NCBI GenBank assembly: GCA_017467275.1
Contig: JAFTSN010000001.1
Span: 186,001 to 250,000 of the forward strand
Source of the DNA: Clostridia bacterium
Lineage (GTDB): Bacteria > Bacillota > Clostridia > Christensenellales > Borkfalkiaceae
DNA: 64,000 bases
Reading direction: 5' to 3'
In this document: in pieces, positions 53,322 through 61,891 of the stretch
Layout of the letters: each line of letters starts with the position of its first letter
How positions within the stretch are numbered: position 1 is the stretch's first letter
Made by a program: the position numbers and the translations under genes
Notes under the pieces: generated by a model
Seen by the model: only the letters and a program-made list of their open reading frames with translations
Databases searched by the model: none
Told to the model about the DNA's origin: nothing

Positions 53322-54263
53322 ATGAAAAAGAAACTTATTTCCCTTGCAGCCGTCCTGATGGCGGCAACCGTCCTCACTGCATGCTCGCAGTCGGTCTCGA
53401 CGAGCTTCTCGTCCAATTGGTATCCCAATCCCGCCACGACGAACGTTTTGCCGAATACCAACGAAACCCTCGTCTATTCCGTTTCCATGCCCGCGGATAC
53501 CCGCACCAACGAGGACTACTACGCCGAATACACAAACGGCGTCTATAAGACCTCGCTCACGGACAAGGGCGAAAACTATCTCTATAAAACGGAGCTTACC
53601 ATAAACGTGCAGTATTTTGTAGGCGACGAAAAAACGGAGGTATTCACGGATACCGTCGTCAGTGAAGTCGAATTTAAAGGCACGCAGCACGGACTTCGAC
53701 CCGTTCGCTCCTATAAAAAGGTGGAGAGCCGTTCTCCCGCCTCCCTATCTCCCGCTTCCATCGAAACCTGTTATAAACATTATAGCTACGAAGCAACCAT
53801 CTCCTATAACGACGCGTGCACCAAAGGGACGTATACCTACGACAACCTTTTGAAAGAGGGTGTGGAGACCGATGGCAAAAAATTCTCTATCACCGATAAG
53901 CGCAGCTATCTTGACAACGAGCAGCTCCTCTTCGGGATTCGTGGAATCACCTCCTCGTCCTCGCAGAGTCTTTCCGTTTTCAACGTTTCGACCAAGAGCG
54001 TGCAGACGGTGAGCGTCAGCCGCGAAAAAGGAAAGGAAACCTCTTTGAACTTTGCCTTAAACGGAGAGGCGGCAAGCGATAAAACGGTCGCATACTATCC
54101 CTACACCGCCAAAATTTCCTCGGGAAACTCCGGCGGAACAAGAACGGTTTGGATTGCCAGCGAGGCAAAATACCGCGGCGTGATCTTCCGCATTGAGGAT
54201 CCCGTCTCCTTTAGCCTCGGCACCCTCGTCTACACCTTGCGGGAAGCCAATTTCTCCGCTTAA
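53322..54263 (+). CDS. Lipoprotein of unknown function
   Basis: The 313-residue protein has a clear lipobox (LTAC, Cys21) and a mature part rich in Ser, Thr and Tyr with beta-type sequence. No family was recognised. Alternating Thr/Val strands (YKTELTINVQYFVG, TDTVVSEVEFKG) suggest a beta-sandwich. It is monocistronic, divergent from addBA, with its own promoter and terminator. Codon use resembles its neighbours. Confidence 0.7.
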   Translation: MKKKLISLAAVLMAATVLTACSQSVSTSFSSNWYPNPATTNVLPNTNETLVYSVSMPADTRTNEDYYAEYTNGVYKTSLTDKGENYLYKTELTINVQYFVGDEKTEVFTDTVVSEVEFKGTQHGLRPVRSYKKVESRSPASLSPASIETCYKHYSYEATISYNDACTKGTYTYDNLLKEGVETDGKKFSITDKRSYLDNEQLLFGIRGITSSSSQSLSVFNVSTKSVQTVSVSREKGKETSLNFALNGEAASDKTVAYYPYTAKISSGNSGGTRTVWIASEAKYRGVIFRIEDPVSFSLGTLVYTLREANFSA

Positions 54264-54286
54264 CCCTTTTAACAAAGAATTATTTC

Positions 54287-54327
54287 AATCCGTTGGGAAG
54301 CTCTCTTCTTCCTCAACGGATTTTTTT
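54287..54327 (+). terminator. Terminator of the 53.3-kb lipoprotein
   Basis: Stem AATCCGTTG / CAACGGATT, inner GGAAG/CTTCC pairing, followed by seven T. Confidence 0.88.
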
Positions 54328-54422
54328 ATGCATAATATTCATGTTTATACGCCTTATTCATACATTTATACATAAAATATAAATTTTTTCGGGTTATTTT
54401 TCTATTTTTATGCAAAAAACGT

Positions 54423-54451
54423 TTGACAAAACAAAAATAAAGTACTAAAAT
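54423..54451 (+). promoter_or_regulatory. Promoter of the amino-acid ABC operon
   Basis: TTGACA (54423-54428), 17-bp spacer, TAAAAT (54446-54451). Confidence 0.78.
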
Positions 54452-54494
54452 AGCGTCATACAAAAAATTTTTAGACAAAAAGGAGAATACAATC

Positions 54495-55310
54495 ATGAAA
54501 CTCAAAAAACTCATTGCAACCGCGCTTTGCGCCACCGCCGTCCTTTCCAGCTGTGCGTTTGCTTCCTGCGGAGAAAAGAAACAGGAATTGATCGTCTACA
54601 CGGAAGCAGGCTTTGCCCCTTGGGAATTTACCGCGAAAGGCTCCACCGACATCATCGGCGTAGATATGGAGATTGCAAAATACATCGCGAACAAATACGA
54701 TTATACGCTTAAGGTCGTTGACGGTAGCTTCGACACGATTGTCGCAGGTATTGCAGAGGATAACGCGCTCGGTATTGCGGGCATTTCCTATAATACGACC
54801 CGCGCGGAAGCCGTCGAATATTCCGATTTCTATTGGGCAGACGCCTATCAGGCAGTCGTTTACTTGAAAGACGCCAACCCCACGCTGACGACGGACGGCG
54901 CGTTTGCGACCTCCAACTTCACAGGCAAAAAGGTCGTCTATCAGACGGGCACAACCAGTCAGCTGACGATTACCGAAAACGAAACGGCTTGGGGGATCAC
55001 GGGCAAAAAGGACTATGCAGACGTGCTCGTAGCGTTCCAGGACGTGACCGCAGATACGGCGAAGGGCACCTATCTTATCGTCGACTCGCAGGTTGCGGCG
55101 CAGATTGCGGCAGAAAACACGAATTGCGCCTACGCCGCTATCGAAGGACTTGAACCCGAGCAATACGGCGTGGTCGCGAAAAAGGGCAACACCGCACTCA
55201 TTGAAAAGGTTAATGCCGCTCTTAAGGAGCTTCTTGAAAAGGATGCCAACGGGAAAAATCAAATCGAAAAGTGGTTTGACGAATATTCCGCAATCGAACC
55301 TGAAGAATAA
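54495..55310 (+). CDS. Polar amino-acid ABC transporter binding lipoprotein
   Basis: The 271-residue family 3 solute-binding protein has a lipoprotein signal (LSSC or FASC), then LIVYTEAGFAPWEF, IIGVDMEIAKYIA, SFDTIVAGI and the substrate-carboxylate Arg region NTTRAEAVEYSDFY. The late motif GVVAKKGNTALIEKVNAAL is typical. Substrate class is polar amino acid or peptide-like; the exact one is unknown. It is followed by an inner hairpin and the permease gene. Confidence 0.92.
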   Translation: MKLKKLIATALCATAVLSSCAFASCGEKKQELIVYTEAGFAPWEFTAKGSTDIIGVDMEIAKYIANKYDYTLKVVDGSFDTIVAGIAEDNALGIAGISYNTTRAEAVEYSDFYWADAYQAVVYLKDANPTLTTDGAFATSNFTGKKVVYQTGTTSQLTITENETAWGITGKKDYADVLVAFQDVTADTAKGTYLIVDSQVAAQIAAENTNCAYAAIEGLEPEQYGVVAKKGNTALIEKVNAALKELLEKDANGKNQIEKWFDEYSAIEPEE

Positions 55311-55338
55311 TCTCTGTCGAATTTAATAAAATCCACCA

Positions 55339-55369
55339 AAAAGAGCCGAAATTTCCTTTCGACTCTTTT
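55339..55369 (+). promoter_or_regulatory. Hairpin between binding-protein and permease genes
   Basis: Stem AAAGAGCCGAAA / TTTCGACTCTTT with one internal mismatch and a 5-nt loop ends in a short T run, weaker than a full terminator. Such hairpins usually give more binding protein than permease. Confidence 0.6.
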
Positions 55370-55390
55370 CGGCTGAATTGAGGAAAAACC

Positions 55391-56113
55391 ATGAATGCCA
55401 TCAAAAACTTTTTCGTCTCCCTGTGGGTAGACTTCTACGACTGTTTTATCGACGCAAAATACTATAAAATGTATCTCGAGGGGCTCTGGAACACCATACT
55501 CATTGCCCTCGGAGCCTGTGCAATCGGTATTTTTATCGGAATCGTTGTGACGGCGATCCGTATCGCGCCAAAAAACCACCCCGCTTTAAAAATTCTTGAT
55601 AAAATCGCGAAACTTTACGTGACCGTTATCCGCGGCACCCCCGTCGTCTTACAGCTCTTTATTTGTTATTTCGTGCTTTTGATCGATATCCGAAATATAT
55701 CCAAAGGACTCTTGCTTGCCGCGATCACTTTCGGCATCAATAGCGGCGCGTATATGTCCGAAATTCTGCGCGGCGGGATTGAGGCGGTTGACTACGGTCA
55801 GACGGAAGCGGGCAGAAGCTTGGGGCTAAATTGGATGACGACCTTTTTTAAAATCGTTCTGCCGCAGGCTATCAAAAACGCAATCCCCACAATGTTCAAC
55901 GAATTTATCACGCTGATTAAGGAGACCTCCGTCGCAGGATACGTGGGAATCATCGATCTCACAAAAATTCAATCCTATATCACCACGCAAACCATGAAGA
56001 TCTACATGCCGCTTTTTATTATCGCGGCGATTTATCTCATACTCGTCCTTGCGTTACAGCAGGCGCAAAAAGTCATCGAAAGGAGTTTAAATAAGAGCCA
56101 TGCACGCCAATAA
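55391..56113 (+). CDS. Polar amino-acid ABC transporter permease
   Basis: The 240-residue HisM/HisQ-type membrane protein has about five membrane segments, [13 protein letters not shown], the family [13 protein letters not shown] and the EAA-loop-like [22 protein letters not shown]. It overlaps the ATPase gene by 14 bp. Confidence 0.94.
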   Translation: MNAIKNFFVSLWVDFYDCFIDAKYYKMYLEGLWNTILIALGACAIGIFIGIVVTAIRIAPKNHPALKILDKIAKLYVTVIRGTPVVLQLFICYFVLLIDIRNISKGLLLAAITFGINSGAYMSEILRGGIEAVDYGQTEAGRSLGLNWMTTFFKIVLPQAIKNAIPTMFNEFITLIKETSVAGYVGIIDLTKIQSYITTQTMKIYMPLFIIAAIYLILVLALQQAQKVIERSLNKSHARQ

Positions 56114-57023
56114 CGAAACTTTTGTCAGCGTCAGGAACGTCTATAAAACCTTCGGCAAACTGTCCGTTTTAAGGGGCGTTTCCTGTGATATCAAAAAGGG
56201 AGAAAAGGTCGTGATCGTGGGACCGAGCGGCTCGGGGAAATCCACGCTTTTGCGCTGTATGAATCTGCTGGAAGCACCCACCTACGGAGAGGTTTGGTTG
56301 GACGGTCACCTCGTGACTCCCGTCGACCCCTATCTTCATCGCGACGTTATAAAAAAATCCGAAACCTTTAAAAAGCTTACGCTTGAAAACCCCGAAAAAA
56401 CGGCGGAAGAGATTGTTGCCGAAATTAAGGCTAACGACCTCTTAAAGGAGAAAAAAGAAGGCAAGGAATATAAAGCGGAAATGAAAAAAATCCATAAAGA
56501 GCACTTTATGGACATCAATATCGCCAGACAACGAATGGGTATGGTCTTTCAGCATTTCAACCTTTTCAATAACCTGACGATCATGCAAAATCTCACGCTC
56601 GCGCCCGTCCACCTCAAACTGCAAACCAAGGAAGAAGCTGCGGCGACAGCGGAAAAGCTTTTAAGCCGCATCGGACTTTTGGATAAAGCAGATGCCTATC
56701 CCTCCACTCTTTCCGGCGGTCAGAAGCAACGCGTGGCGATTGCGCGTTCGCTTGCCATGAATCCCGATGTGATTCTATTCGACGAGCCCACGTCCGCGCT
56801 CGACCCCGAAATGGTCGGAGAGGTGCTTGCGCTCATGAAAGAGCTTGCCGACGAGGGCATGACCATGGTCGTGGTGACACACGAAATGGGCTTTGCGAAA
56901 GAGGTTGCCAGCCGCGTGCTGTTCGTGGACGAGGGCGTCATTAAAGAGGAAAACGAGCCCCAAGCATTTTTCTCCCAGCCCAAGGACGAAAGGCTGAAAG
57001 AATTTCTTTCCAAGGTCCTTTAA
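56100..57023 (+). CDS. Polar amino-acid ABC transporter ATPase with insertion
   Basis: The 307-residue protein has Walker [10 protein letters not shown] (41-49), Q-loop VFQHFNLF (Gln151), signature [16 protein letters not shown], Walker [13 protein letters not shown] and the switch His in VVTHEMGFA. Relatives are ~240-255 residues. The extra ~60 residues (~74-136) sit between Walker A and the Q-loop and are highly charged and helical ([20 protein letters not shown]). The start overlaps the permease gene. Confidence 0.94.
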   Translation: MHANNETFVSVRNVYKTFGKLSVLRGVSCDIKKGEKVVIVGPSGSGKSTLLRCMNLLEAPTYGEVWLDGHLVTPVDPYLHRDVIKKSETFKKLTLENPEKTAEEIVAEIKANDLLKEKKEGKEYKAEMKKIHKEHFMDINIARQRMGMVFQHFNLFNNLTIMQNLTLAPVHLKLQTKEEAAATAEKLLSRIGLLDKADAYPSTLSGGQKQRVAIARSLAMNPDVILFDEPTSALDPEMVGEVLALMKELADEGMTMVVVTHEMGFAKEVASRVLFVDEGVIKEENEPQAFFSQPKDERLKEFLSKVL

Positions 57024-57027
57024 ACCG

Positions 57028-57056
57028 TTGACTTTCTCTCCTTTTCGTGATACTAT
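57028..57056 (+). promoter_or_regulatory. Promoter of the acetyltransferase gene
   Basis: TTGACT (57028-57033), 17-bp spacer, TACTAT (57051-57056); AAAGGAG follows before the ATG. Confidence 0.72.
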
Positions 57057-57077
57057 AAAGAAATAAAGGAGCTTACT

Positions 57078-57689
57078 ATGACCAACGCAGAAAAAATGCA
57101 CAGCGGCATGATCTACGACCCTGCCGACGGCGACATTATGAGCGAACAGCTCATGCGGCTCGACCGTCTTTGCGATTTCAACGCAACCCGTCCCACCCAA
57201 ATGGATAAGCGAAAAGCCATTTTAAAGGAGATGTTCGCAGAGATCGGCGAAAACTGCTATATCGAGCCTCCTCTCCACGCCAATTTTGGTTGTAAACACG
57301 TGCATTTCGGGAAAAACGTCTACGCGAATTTCAATCTCACCCTTGTTGACGACACGCATATTTACGTGGGAGATGGCACCATGTTCGCGCCGAACGTCGT
57401 CATCGCCACAGGAACCCACCCCATTTTACCCGAGCTTCGCGCTAAGGGCTATCAATTTAATCTCCCCGTGCGTATCGGTAAAAACTGCTGGCTGGGTGCG
57501 GGAGCGATCGTCCTCCCAGGCGTAACGATCGGAGATAACACGGTCATCGGCGCGGGAAGTGTGGTCACAAAGGATATCCCTGCGAACGTTGTTGCCGTAG
57601 GCAACCCCTGCCGCGTGCTTCGCCCTATTTCCGAGCACGACAAAGAATTCTACCATAAGAATCGGAAGATCGCGGATTGCGAGCTTTGA
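57078..57689 (+). CDS. Maltose/galactoside O-acetyltransferase (LbH family)
   Basis: The 203-residue protein has the Maa/LacA N-terminal helical cap (MTNAEKMHSGMIYDP, ~1-60) and left-handed beta-helix hexapeptide repeats (VRIGKNCWLGAGAIVLPGVT, IGAGSVVTKDIPANVVAVGNP). The catalytic His is in ATGTHP. It transfers acetyl from acetyl-CoA to a sugar hydroxyl, probably detoxifying non-metabolised sugars. Its length and motifs are normal for the family. Confidence 0.93.
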   Translation: MTNAEKMHSGMIYDPADGDIMSEQLMRLDRLCDFNATRPTQMDKRKAILKEMFAEIGENCYIEPPLHANFGCKHVHFGKNVYANFNLTLVDDTHIYVGDGTMFAPNVVIATGTHPILPELRAKGYQFNLPVRIGKNCWLGAGAIVLPGVTIGDNTVIGAGSVVTKDIPANVVAVGNPCRVLRPISEHDKEFYHKNRKIADCEL

Positions 57690-57703
57690 CCTTAAAAAAC
57701 GAC

Positions 57704-57737
57704 AAACGGTAAGGTTTTTCGCCTTACCGTTTTTTTG
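57704..57737. terminator. Bidirectional terminator
   Basis: Stem AAACGGTAAGG / CCTTACCGTTT with a 7-nt loop, A and T runs on both sides, between convergent genes. Confidence 0.9.
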
Positions 57738-57744
57738 CGCTTTT

Positions 57745-58548
57745 TTAGAACGCGTCCTTTGAAATTTTCGACCATCGCTTTGCGATAAACCTTGTGCGAA
57801 GTCCAGCGGGAACAAACTTTGTCGTTGCGTTCATGACCTTATTCCAAAACCCGGGAATGAGCTTCGCCCTGTTTTTGGCAAGCGCTTTTAAGCTCTTTTT
57901 CACCACAAATTCGGGCGATTTTGCCGCAAGCCTGCCCCAGAGCCCCTGTCCCTTAATCTGTGCCTTGATATCCTCTCTCGTCGGTATCGCACCAGGGAGC
58001 ACGGCGGTCACCTTGACGCCCTCCCGCCTTACCTCCTCGCGAAACGCCACGGAAAAGGACGTGAGCGCCCCTTTCGTCGCGCTGTAAAGTGCAAAATACG
58101 GCATGGGATATATTCCCGAAACGCTGGAAATATTAATAATCTCCAACCCCTTTGCCCGTCTTTCATAAGCAAACCGACAAAGAGAAGCCGCCGCCTCGAA
58201 ATTCACGCGGCATTGAAAGACAAGCTTTTCTTCGGTGTAGTCCTTGACCCCCTTTTGCACGTCCGCGCCCGCAACGTTGATAAGTCTGCCGATCAAGAGT
58301 CCCTCGGCGGAAATCTTCTCCGTCATCGCGCCCCTGCTCCCTTCGTTTGAGAGATCAGCGGCGTAAATTTTAATATCCGCGTCGGGCTTTTCCGTCAAAA
58401 GCCGCTCTTTGAGCATACGGAGTTTTTCCTCACTCCTGCCCGTCAAAATAAGCCGCTCTCCGTTTTGAAGCGCCGCGCGGACAAACGCGCCGCCGAGAAC
58501 GCCCGTCGCGCCCGTGATCATTGTATATTTGTGCAATTCTTCACGCAT
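57745..58548 (-). CDS. Short-chain dehydrogenase/reductase
   Basis: The ATG at 58548 has GGAGG about 11 nt upstream; an in-frame GTG 12 bp earlier lies in that site. The 267-residue protein has the cofactor motif TGATGVLGG, NVAGA, the catalytic Ser in NISSVSG and YSATK (catalytic Tyr and Lys). The NADPH-preferring GR pair (TGRSEEKL) is present. A basic ~40-residue tail after the core (FWNKVMNATTKFVPAGLR) is like acyl-ketone reductase SDRs. It is the last gene of a three-gene operon with the NlpC-like protein and YggS. Confidence 0.9.
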   Translation of the reverse strand: MREELHKYTMITGATGVLGGAFVRAALQNGERLILTGRSEEKLRMLKERLLTEKPDADIKIYAADLSNEGSRGAMTEKISAEGLLIGRLINVAGADVQKGVKDYTEEKLVFQCRVNFEAAASLCRFAYERRAKGLEIINISSVSGIYPMPYFALYSATKGALTSFSVAFREEVRREGVKVTAVLPGAIPTREDIKAQIKGQGLWGRLAAKSPEFVVKKSLKALAKNRAKLIPGFWNKVMNATTKFVPAGLRTRFIAKRWSKISKDAF

Positions 58549-58556
58549 CGTAAGCC

Positions 58557-59420
58557 TCACCTCCAGAGCCTTTCAGGATCAAACCCGTAGACCTGCACCA
58601 CTTCCACGTAAGGAGAATTTGCCATATCCTGCGGCTTCACAACGCCGCCACCATTCGAGTCGAGATCAATCCCAAACTTTTTATACGCATACCAGACAAG
58701 GTGCGCACACTGCGTTCCTTTCGCCTTTTTCGGGTTCTTCTTGGACAACACGCCCGCCGCCACCCGATAGGGAAGCCCAATCAAATTTTTCCGTGCGTAA
58801 GCCGTGATTTCCGCCTTTTTTTCTGCGCTCACCTTGGGGCGAAGCACCATAAACGAGGCATAGTCCTGAAAAACGGACGCATCGGAAACCGCGCTGACCG
58901 TCCCGATTCCGAACGACTCTGCCATGTCCCCCGACGCGGACAAAACGAGCCCCGCATGCCCGAACCGCCAACAAACGACGTGCGTCGCGTCCGTGACGAT
59001 AATATCCCCTGGCTCGAGCGCACAAAGCCCTACAAATCCGTCGATTTTTTCCCAGCAGGTGTAGGGCGCAAACCGCTCCGCCGTGCATTTATAATCGGCA
59101 AAATAATCGGATTGTATCCTCAATATCTGCCGTTTGTTCCCCTCGGCAAGCAGACCGTCTATCCCCAGCTTTGTAAGCCCTGTCTGCGCATACAGCGTGG
59201 CATAGTCCTCCGCTGTCAACTCGTCCTTAGCGAGAAGGGCGTTCATTTCCGCTTGGGACAACGCCCCGTAATTGGGCTTCCAAGGTCTCCAACGGTCGGT
59301 AATACGCGTGGCGATCTCGGCGGCAAGTGCGAGCACGACGCAAAAAAACACGACCGACGCAAGCACGATCGCCGTTATTTTCAAGCCTTTTTTCTTCTTT
59401 TTTTCGCCCGTTTCCACCAC
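58557..59420 (-). CDS. Membrane-anchored permuted NlpC/P60-like protein
   Basis: Starts at GTG with AAGGAG at 8 nt. The 287-residue protein has one N-terminal membrane anchor (residues ~12-36) and then a domain with PGDIIVTDATHV, RFGHAGLVL (His) and TQCAHLVWYAY (Cys). This is the His-before-Cys order of circularly permuted papain-like amidases such as YiiX. It probably acts outside the membrane on peptide or lipid amides. Substrate unknown. Confidence 0.7.
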   Translation of the reverse strand: MVETGEKKKKKGLKITAIVLASVVFFCVVLALAAEIATRITDRWRPWKPNYGALSQAEMNALLAKDELTAEDYATLYAQTGLTKLGIDGLLAEGNKRQILRIQSDYFADYKCTAERFAPYTCWEKIDGFVGLCALEPGDIIVTDATHVVCWRFGHAGLVLSASGDMAESFGIGTVSAVSDASVFQDYASFMVLRPKVSAEKKAEITAYARKNLIGLPYRVAAGVLSKKNPKKAKGTQCAHLVWYAYKKFGIDLDSNGGGVVKPQDMANSPYVEVVQVYGFDPERLWR

Positions 59421-59434
59421 CGCATATCTCCTTT

Positions 59435-60118
59435 TTACTGCGCGCCCGCGCCGTAATCCCTAGCCCCGAAAATCCCCGAGCCGATGCGCACTGCGTTGCT
59501 CCCTTGCTCCACGCACAGTCGATAATCCCCGCTCATGCCCACCGATAGCGTTTCTATCCCGCTATCCTTATCACGCGCCCGCTCGAAAAGCACGCGCATT
59601 TCACCCGTCAACTTCTTTAAAAGCGGAAGCTCATCCGTGTTGGGAAGCATTGCCATGAAGCCCTGTATTTTAAGGTTCGGCAGCATATTCAGCCGCTCGA
59701 AAGCCGCGAACGCCTCCTCGGGGGCATAGCCGCCCTTAGTCGCCTCACGACCGATATTCACCTGCAACAAGACGCTACTTTCCACGCCTTTTAATAGGGA
59801 AAGGCGGGAAATCTCCTGTGCCAGCTCGTCACGGTCGCAAGAATGGATGAGCGCAACCTTTCCGACAAGATATTTCACTTTGTTGGTCTGCAAATGCCCG
59901 ATAAAATGCTGCGGACAAGGCAAAAGGCTTTGCGCCTTATCCCGAAATTCCTGCACCCTGTTTTCTGCCACGGCGTCTACACCCGCTAAAATAGCGGCGT
60001 TTATGCGTTCCGCCGTCTGCGTTTTCGTTGCCGCAACGAGCATAACGGACTCGCCAAAAGGGTTTCCATTCGCAAGCTCCGCCTTGATTTTTTCAACGTT
60101 TTCTTGGATTTTATCCAT
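59435..60118 (-). CDS. YggS-family PLP-homeostasis protein
   Basis: The start at 60118 (MDKIQENVEKIKAE) follows GAGG and keeps the promoter outside the gene. The 227-residue protein has the PLP Lys in LVAATKTQ, the family hallmark HFIGHLQTNK, VNIGREATKGGY and the C-terminal LSVGMSGDYRLCVEQGSNAVRIGSGIFG. It is a conserved single-domain alanine-racemase-like PLP carrier. First gene of the operon. Confidence 0.96.
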   Translation of the reverse strand: MDKIQENVEKIKAELANGNPFGESVMLVAATKTQTAERINAAILAGVDAVAENRVQEFRDKAQSLLPCPQHFIGHLQTNKVKYLVGKVALIHSCDRDELAQEISRLSLLKGVESSVLLQVNIGREATKGGYAPEEAFAAFERLNMLPNLKIQGFMAMLPNTDELPLLKKLTGEMRVLFERARDKDSGIETLSVGMSGDYRLCVEQGSNAVRIGSGIFGARDYGAGAQ

Positions 60119-60142
60119 TTTCAAACCTCGTAAACCTATTCT

Positions 60143-60171
60143 ATTATAGCTGTTTTTTCCCCTCTTGTCAA
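60143..60171 (-). promoter_or_regulatory. YggS operon promoter
   Basis: Minus strand TTGACA (60171-60166), 17-bp spacer, TATAAT (60148-60143). A near-consensus promoter. Confidence 0.85.
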
Positions 60172-60220
60172 ATCCACGATTGCCCACAAAAAATAATTGG
60201 AAAAATTTTGTCAATTTTGC

Positions 60221-60249
60221 TTGTGTTTTTATGTTTTGAGTGTTATAAT
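60221..60249 (+). promoter_or_regulatory. LysR gene promoter
   Basis: TTGTGT (60221-60226), 17-bp spacer, TATAAT (60244-60249). Confidence 0.7.
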
Positions 60250-60293
60250 TTAATAGTGTCCGACAATAAAACAATAAAGGGAATGGCTAATCA

Positions 60294-61154
60294 ATGAGTA
60301 CTGAAGAATTAAAAACTTTTATTTTTTTGTCTAAAGTGAAAAACTTCACGCTGGCGGCTGAACATCTGTCTATCGCACAATCGACTGTCACTAACCGTAT
60401 CAGTGAGCTTGAAAAAGAGGTCGGCAAACGACTTTTCAACCGTGATTCCAAATCGGTGAGATTGACCCCCGAGGGGAAAATTTTCTTAAAATACGCTGAA
60501 AGAATCATCGAGCTCCAAGAGACGTCCGTGGAGGAAATGAATGCGCTTTCCGCTTACCGTCATAAAATCTCGATTGGCGCCATCAACGCAACCTATGAAA
60601 CCTACGTCAAGCCCGTTTTGGACGAATGTCTCAAAACCAGCAACGACACGACCGTTCGGGTCACAATCGGGCATTCGCTCGATCTTATCCGACAGCTTCA
60701 AGACAACGTGCTCGATCTCGTGTTTTCCGCAATTCCGTTAAAGCGCATCGGTTACGTCTGCAAGGTCTACGACACAGACAAAATGGTGCTTGTGACGGGC
60801 AAGGGCGCAAACGCTTATAAACGCGGCATCACGGAAGAAGATCTCGTGAATATCCCCTATTTGATGTGCAACTTCTCTTTGAGTCAGGTCGGAAGCTATA
60901 TCCGCGCTCTGTTCCCCGAGAATCACGTGTTCAAAATGGAGGTCGATAACTCCTCTAAACTCCTGCCCTACTTGAAAAACGGCAGCGGCTATTCTTTCTT
61001 GCCGTATAAACTGATCCGTAAGGAGCTTGAAGAAGGGCTTTTGGAGGAAGTCAAACTGTTGAATTTCTCTGCCCCCAAGGCGATTACATATTTGATCCAT
61101 AAACAGGACTACGATCCTAGCGTATTCTTAAAATATAAACCTGAAGAGGTATAA
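60294..61154 (+). CDS. LysR-family transcriptional regulator
   Basis: The 286-residue protein has an N-terminal winged helix (residues ~1-60; NFTLAAEHLSIAQSTVTNRI) and a two-lobed effector domain (~90-280). Effector unknown. The nearest divergent gene is YggS, a possible target. AAAGGGAA lies before the ATG. Confidence 0.92.
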   Translation: MSTEELKTFIFLSKVKNFTLAAEHLSIAQSTVTNRISELEKEVGKRLFNRDSKSVRLTPEGKIFLKYAERIIELQETSVEEMNALSAYRHKISIGAINATYETYVKPVLDECLKTSNDTTVRVTIGHSLDLIRQLQDNVLDLVFSAIPLKRIGYVCKVYDTDKMVLVTGKGANAYKRGITEEDLVNIPYLMCNFSLSQVGSYIRALFPENHVFKMEVDNSSKLLPYLKNGSGYSFLPYKLIRKELEEGLLEEVKLLNFSAPKAITYLIHKQDYDPSVFLKYKPEEV

Positions 61155-61160
61155 GCATTG

Positions 61161-61192
61161 TTTCGGGCGGAAATGAAAAAATCCGCCCGAAA
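61161..61192 (+). terminator. Probable LysR gene terminator
   Basis: Stem TTTCGGGCGGA / TCCGCCCGAAA with a 10-nt loop; A run then T run follows. Confidence 0.6.
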
Positions 61193-61231
61193 AAAATTTT
61201 TCGCTTTTTTTATAAAACAAGACAAAAACAG

Positions 61232-61260
61232 TTGACAAACGCCCCCGTTTTTAGTATTAT
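61232..61260 (+). promoter_or_regulatory. tRNA cluster promoter
   Basis: TTGACA (61232-61237), 17-bp spacer, TATTAT (61255-61260), 33 bp before the first tRNA. Confidence 0.85.
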
Positions 61261-61293
61261 TAATGAGCTGTTCTCGGTGGAACGGCACTATAT

Positions 61294-61370
<77 letters not shown>

Positions 61371-61373
61371 CAT

Positions 61374-61450
61374 GGCGGCGTAGCTTAGTTGGTTAGAGCG
61401 ATCGGTTCATACCCGATAGGTCATAAGTTCGAATCTCATCGCCGCTACCA
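61374..61450 (+). tRNA. Elongator tRNA-Met (CAT)
   Basis: 77 nt with encoded CCA. Acceptor GGCGGCG with a G-U first pair; anticodon stem ATCGG/CCGAT around TTCATAC. Confidence 0.93.
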
Positions 61451-61485
61451 TTAAAAACCCGCGATCAACCGATCGCTATATATAA

Positions 61486-61560
61486 GGCCCCTTGGTCAAG
61501 CGGTTAAGACACCACCCTTTCACGGTGGTAACATGGGTTCGAGTCCCGTAGGGGTCACCA
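61486..61560 (+). tRNA. tRNA-Glu (TTC)
   Basis: 75 nt with encoded CCA. Acceptor GGCCCCT, anticodon stem CCACC/GGTGG around CTTTCAC, T-arm ATGGGTTCGAGTCCCGT. Confidence 0.95.
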
Positions 61561-61562
61561 GC

Positions 61563-61596
61563 AAAAAAGGATAGGCAAACGCCTATCCTTTTTTGC
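61563..61596 (+). terminator. Terminator of the tRNA cluster
   Basis: Perfect 14-bp stem AAAAAAGGATAGGC / GCCTATCCTTTTTT, loop AAAC. Confidence 0.93.
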
Positions 61597-61782
61597 TGTG
61601 TGTTCCCCATACGGATTGACTTGAACCCATCGGGTTCGGAAAAATGCGAGCGCTTATGCGCGAGTGTTTTTCTTTGCCGAGGGTTCCCACTTGTGGAAAA
61701 CGGCAAGCCCCCGCGGTGCCGATTGCGCACCTACACGCTATAGCTCCATTTTAGAAACTTTGGCTTTTATGGCGTAAATCTA
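61597..61782. other. Non-coding stretch after the tRNA cluster with tRNA-Glu-like echo
   Basis: No gene is seen. On the minus strand 61630-61601 reads ATGGGTTCAAGTC then CCGTATGGGG, close to the T-arm and 3' end of tRNA-Glu but inverted and degenerate. Confidence 0.4.
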
Positions 61783-61811
61783 TTGAAAAGTTTTTCTCCT
61801 TGTGCTATAAT
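61783..61811 (+). promoter_or_regulatory. Promoter of the AT-rich lipoprotein gene
   Basis: TTGAAA (61783-61788), 17-bp spacer, TATAAT (61806-61811). Confidence 0.78.
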
Positions 61812-61891
61812 AACTATGGTACACATCAATCGTTATGTTTTCCGTGCACCTTTCAATAGGCGCACTTTTCATTTCAAGGAGAAAAAAATAA

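Noticed and set aside
53250..53690. Minus-strand 146-codon frame opposite the 53.3-kb lipoprotein
   Set aside because: The plus-strand gene has promoter, lipobox and terminator; the opposite frame has none of these.
54471..55262. Minus-strand 263-codon frame opposite the amino-acid binding protein
   Set aside because: The binding protein is unmistakable on the plus strand.
61476..61730. Minus-strand frame across tRNA-Glu
   Set aside because: It is antisense to the tRNA, a familiar false gene type, and has no ribosome binding site.
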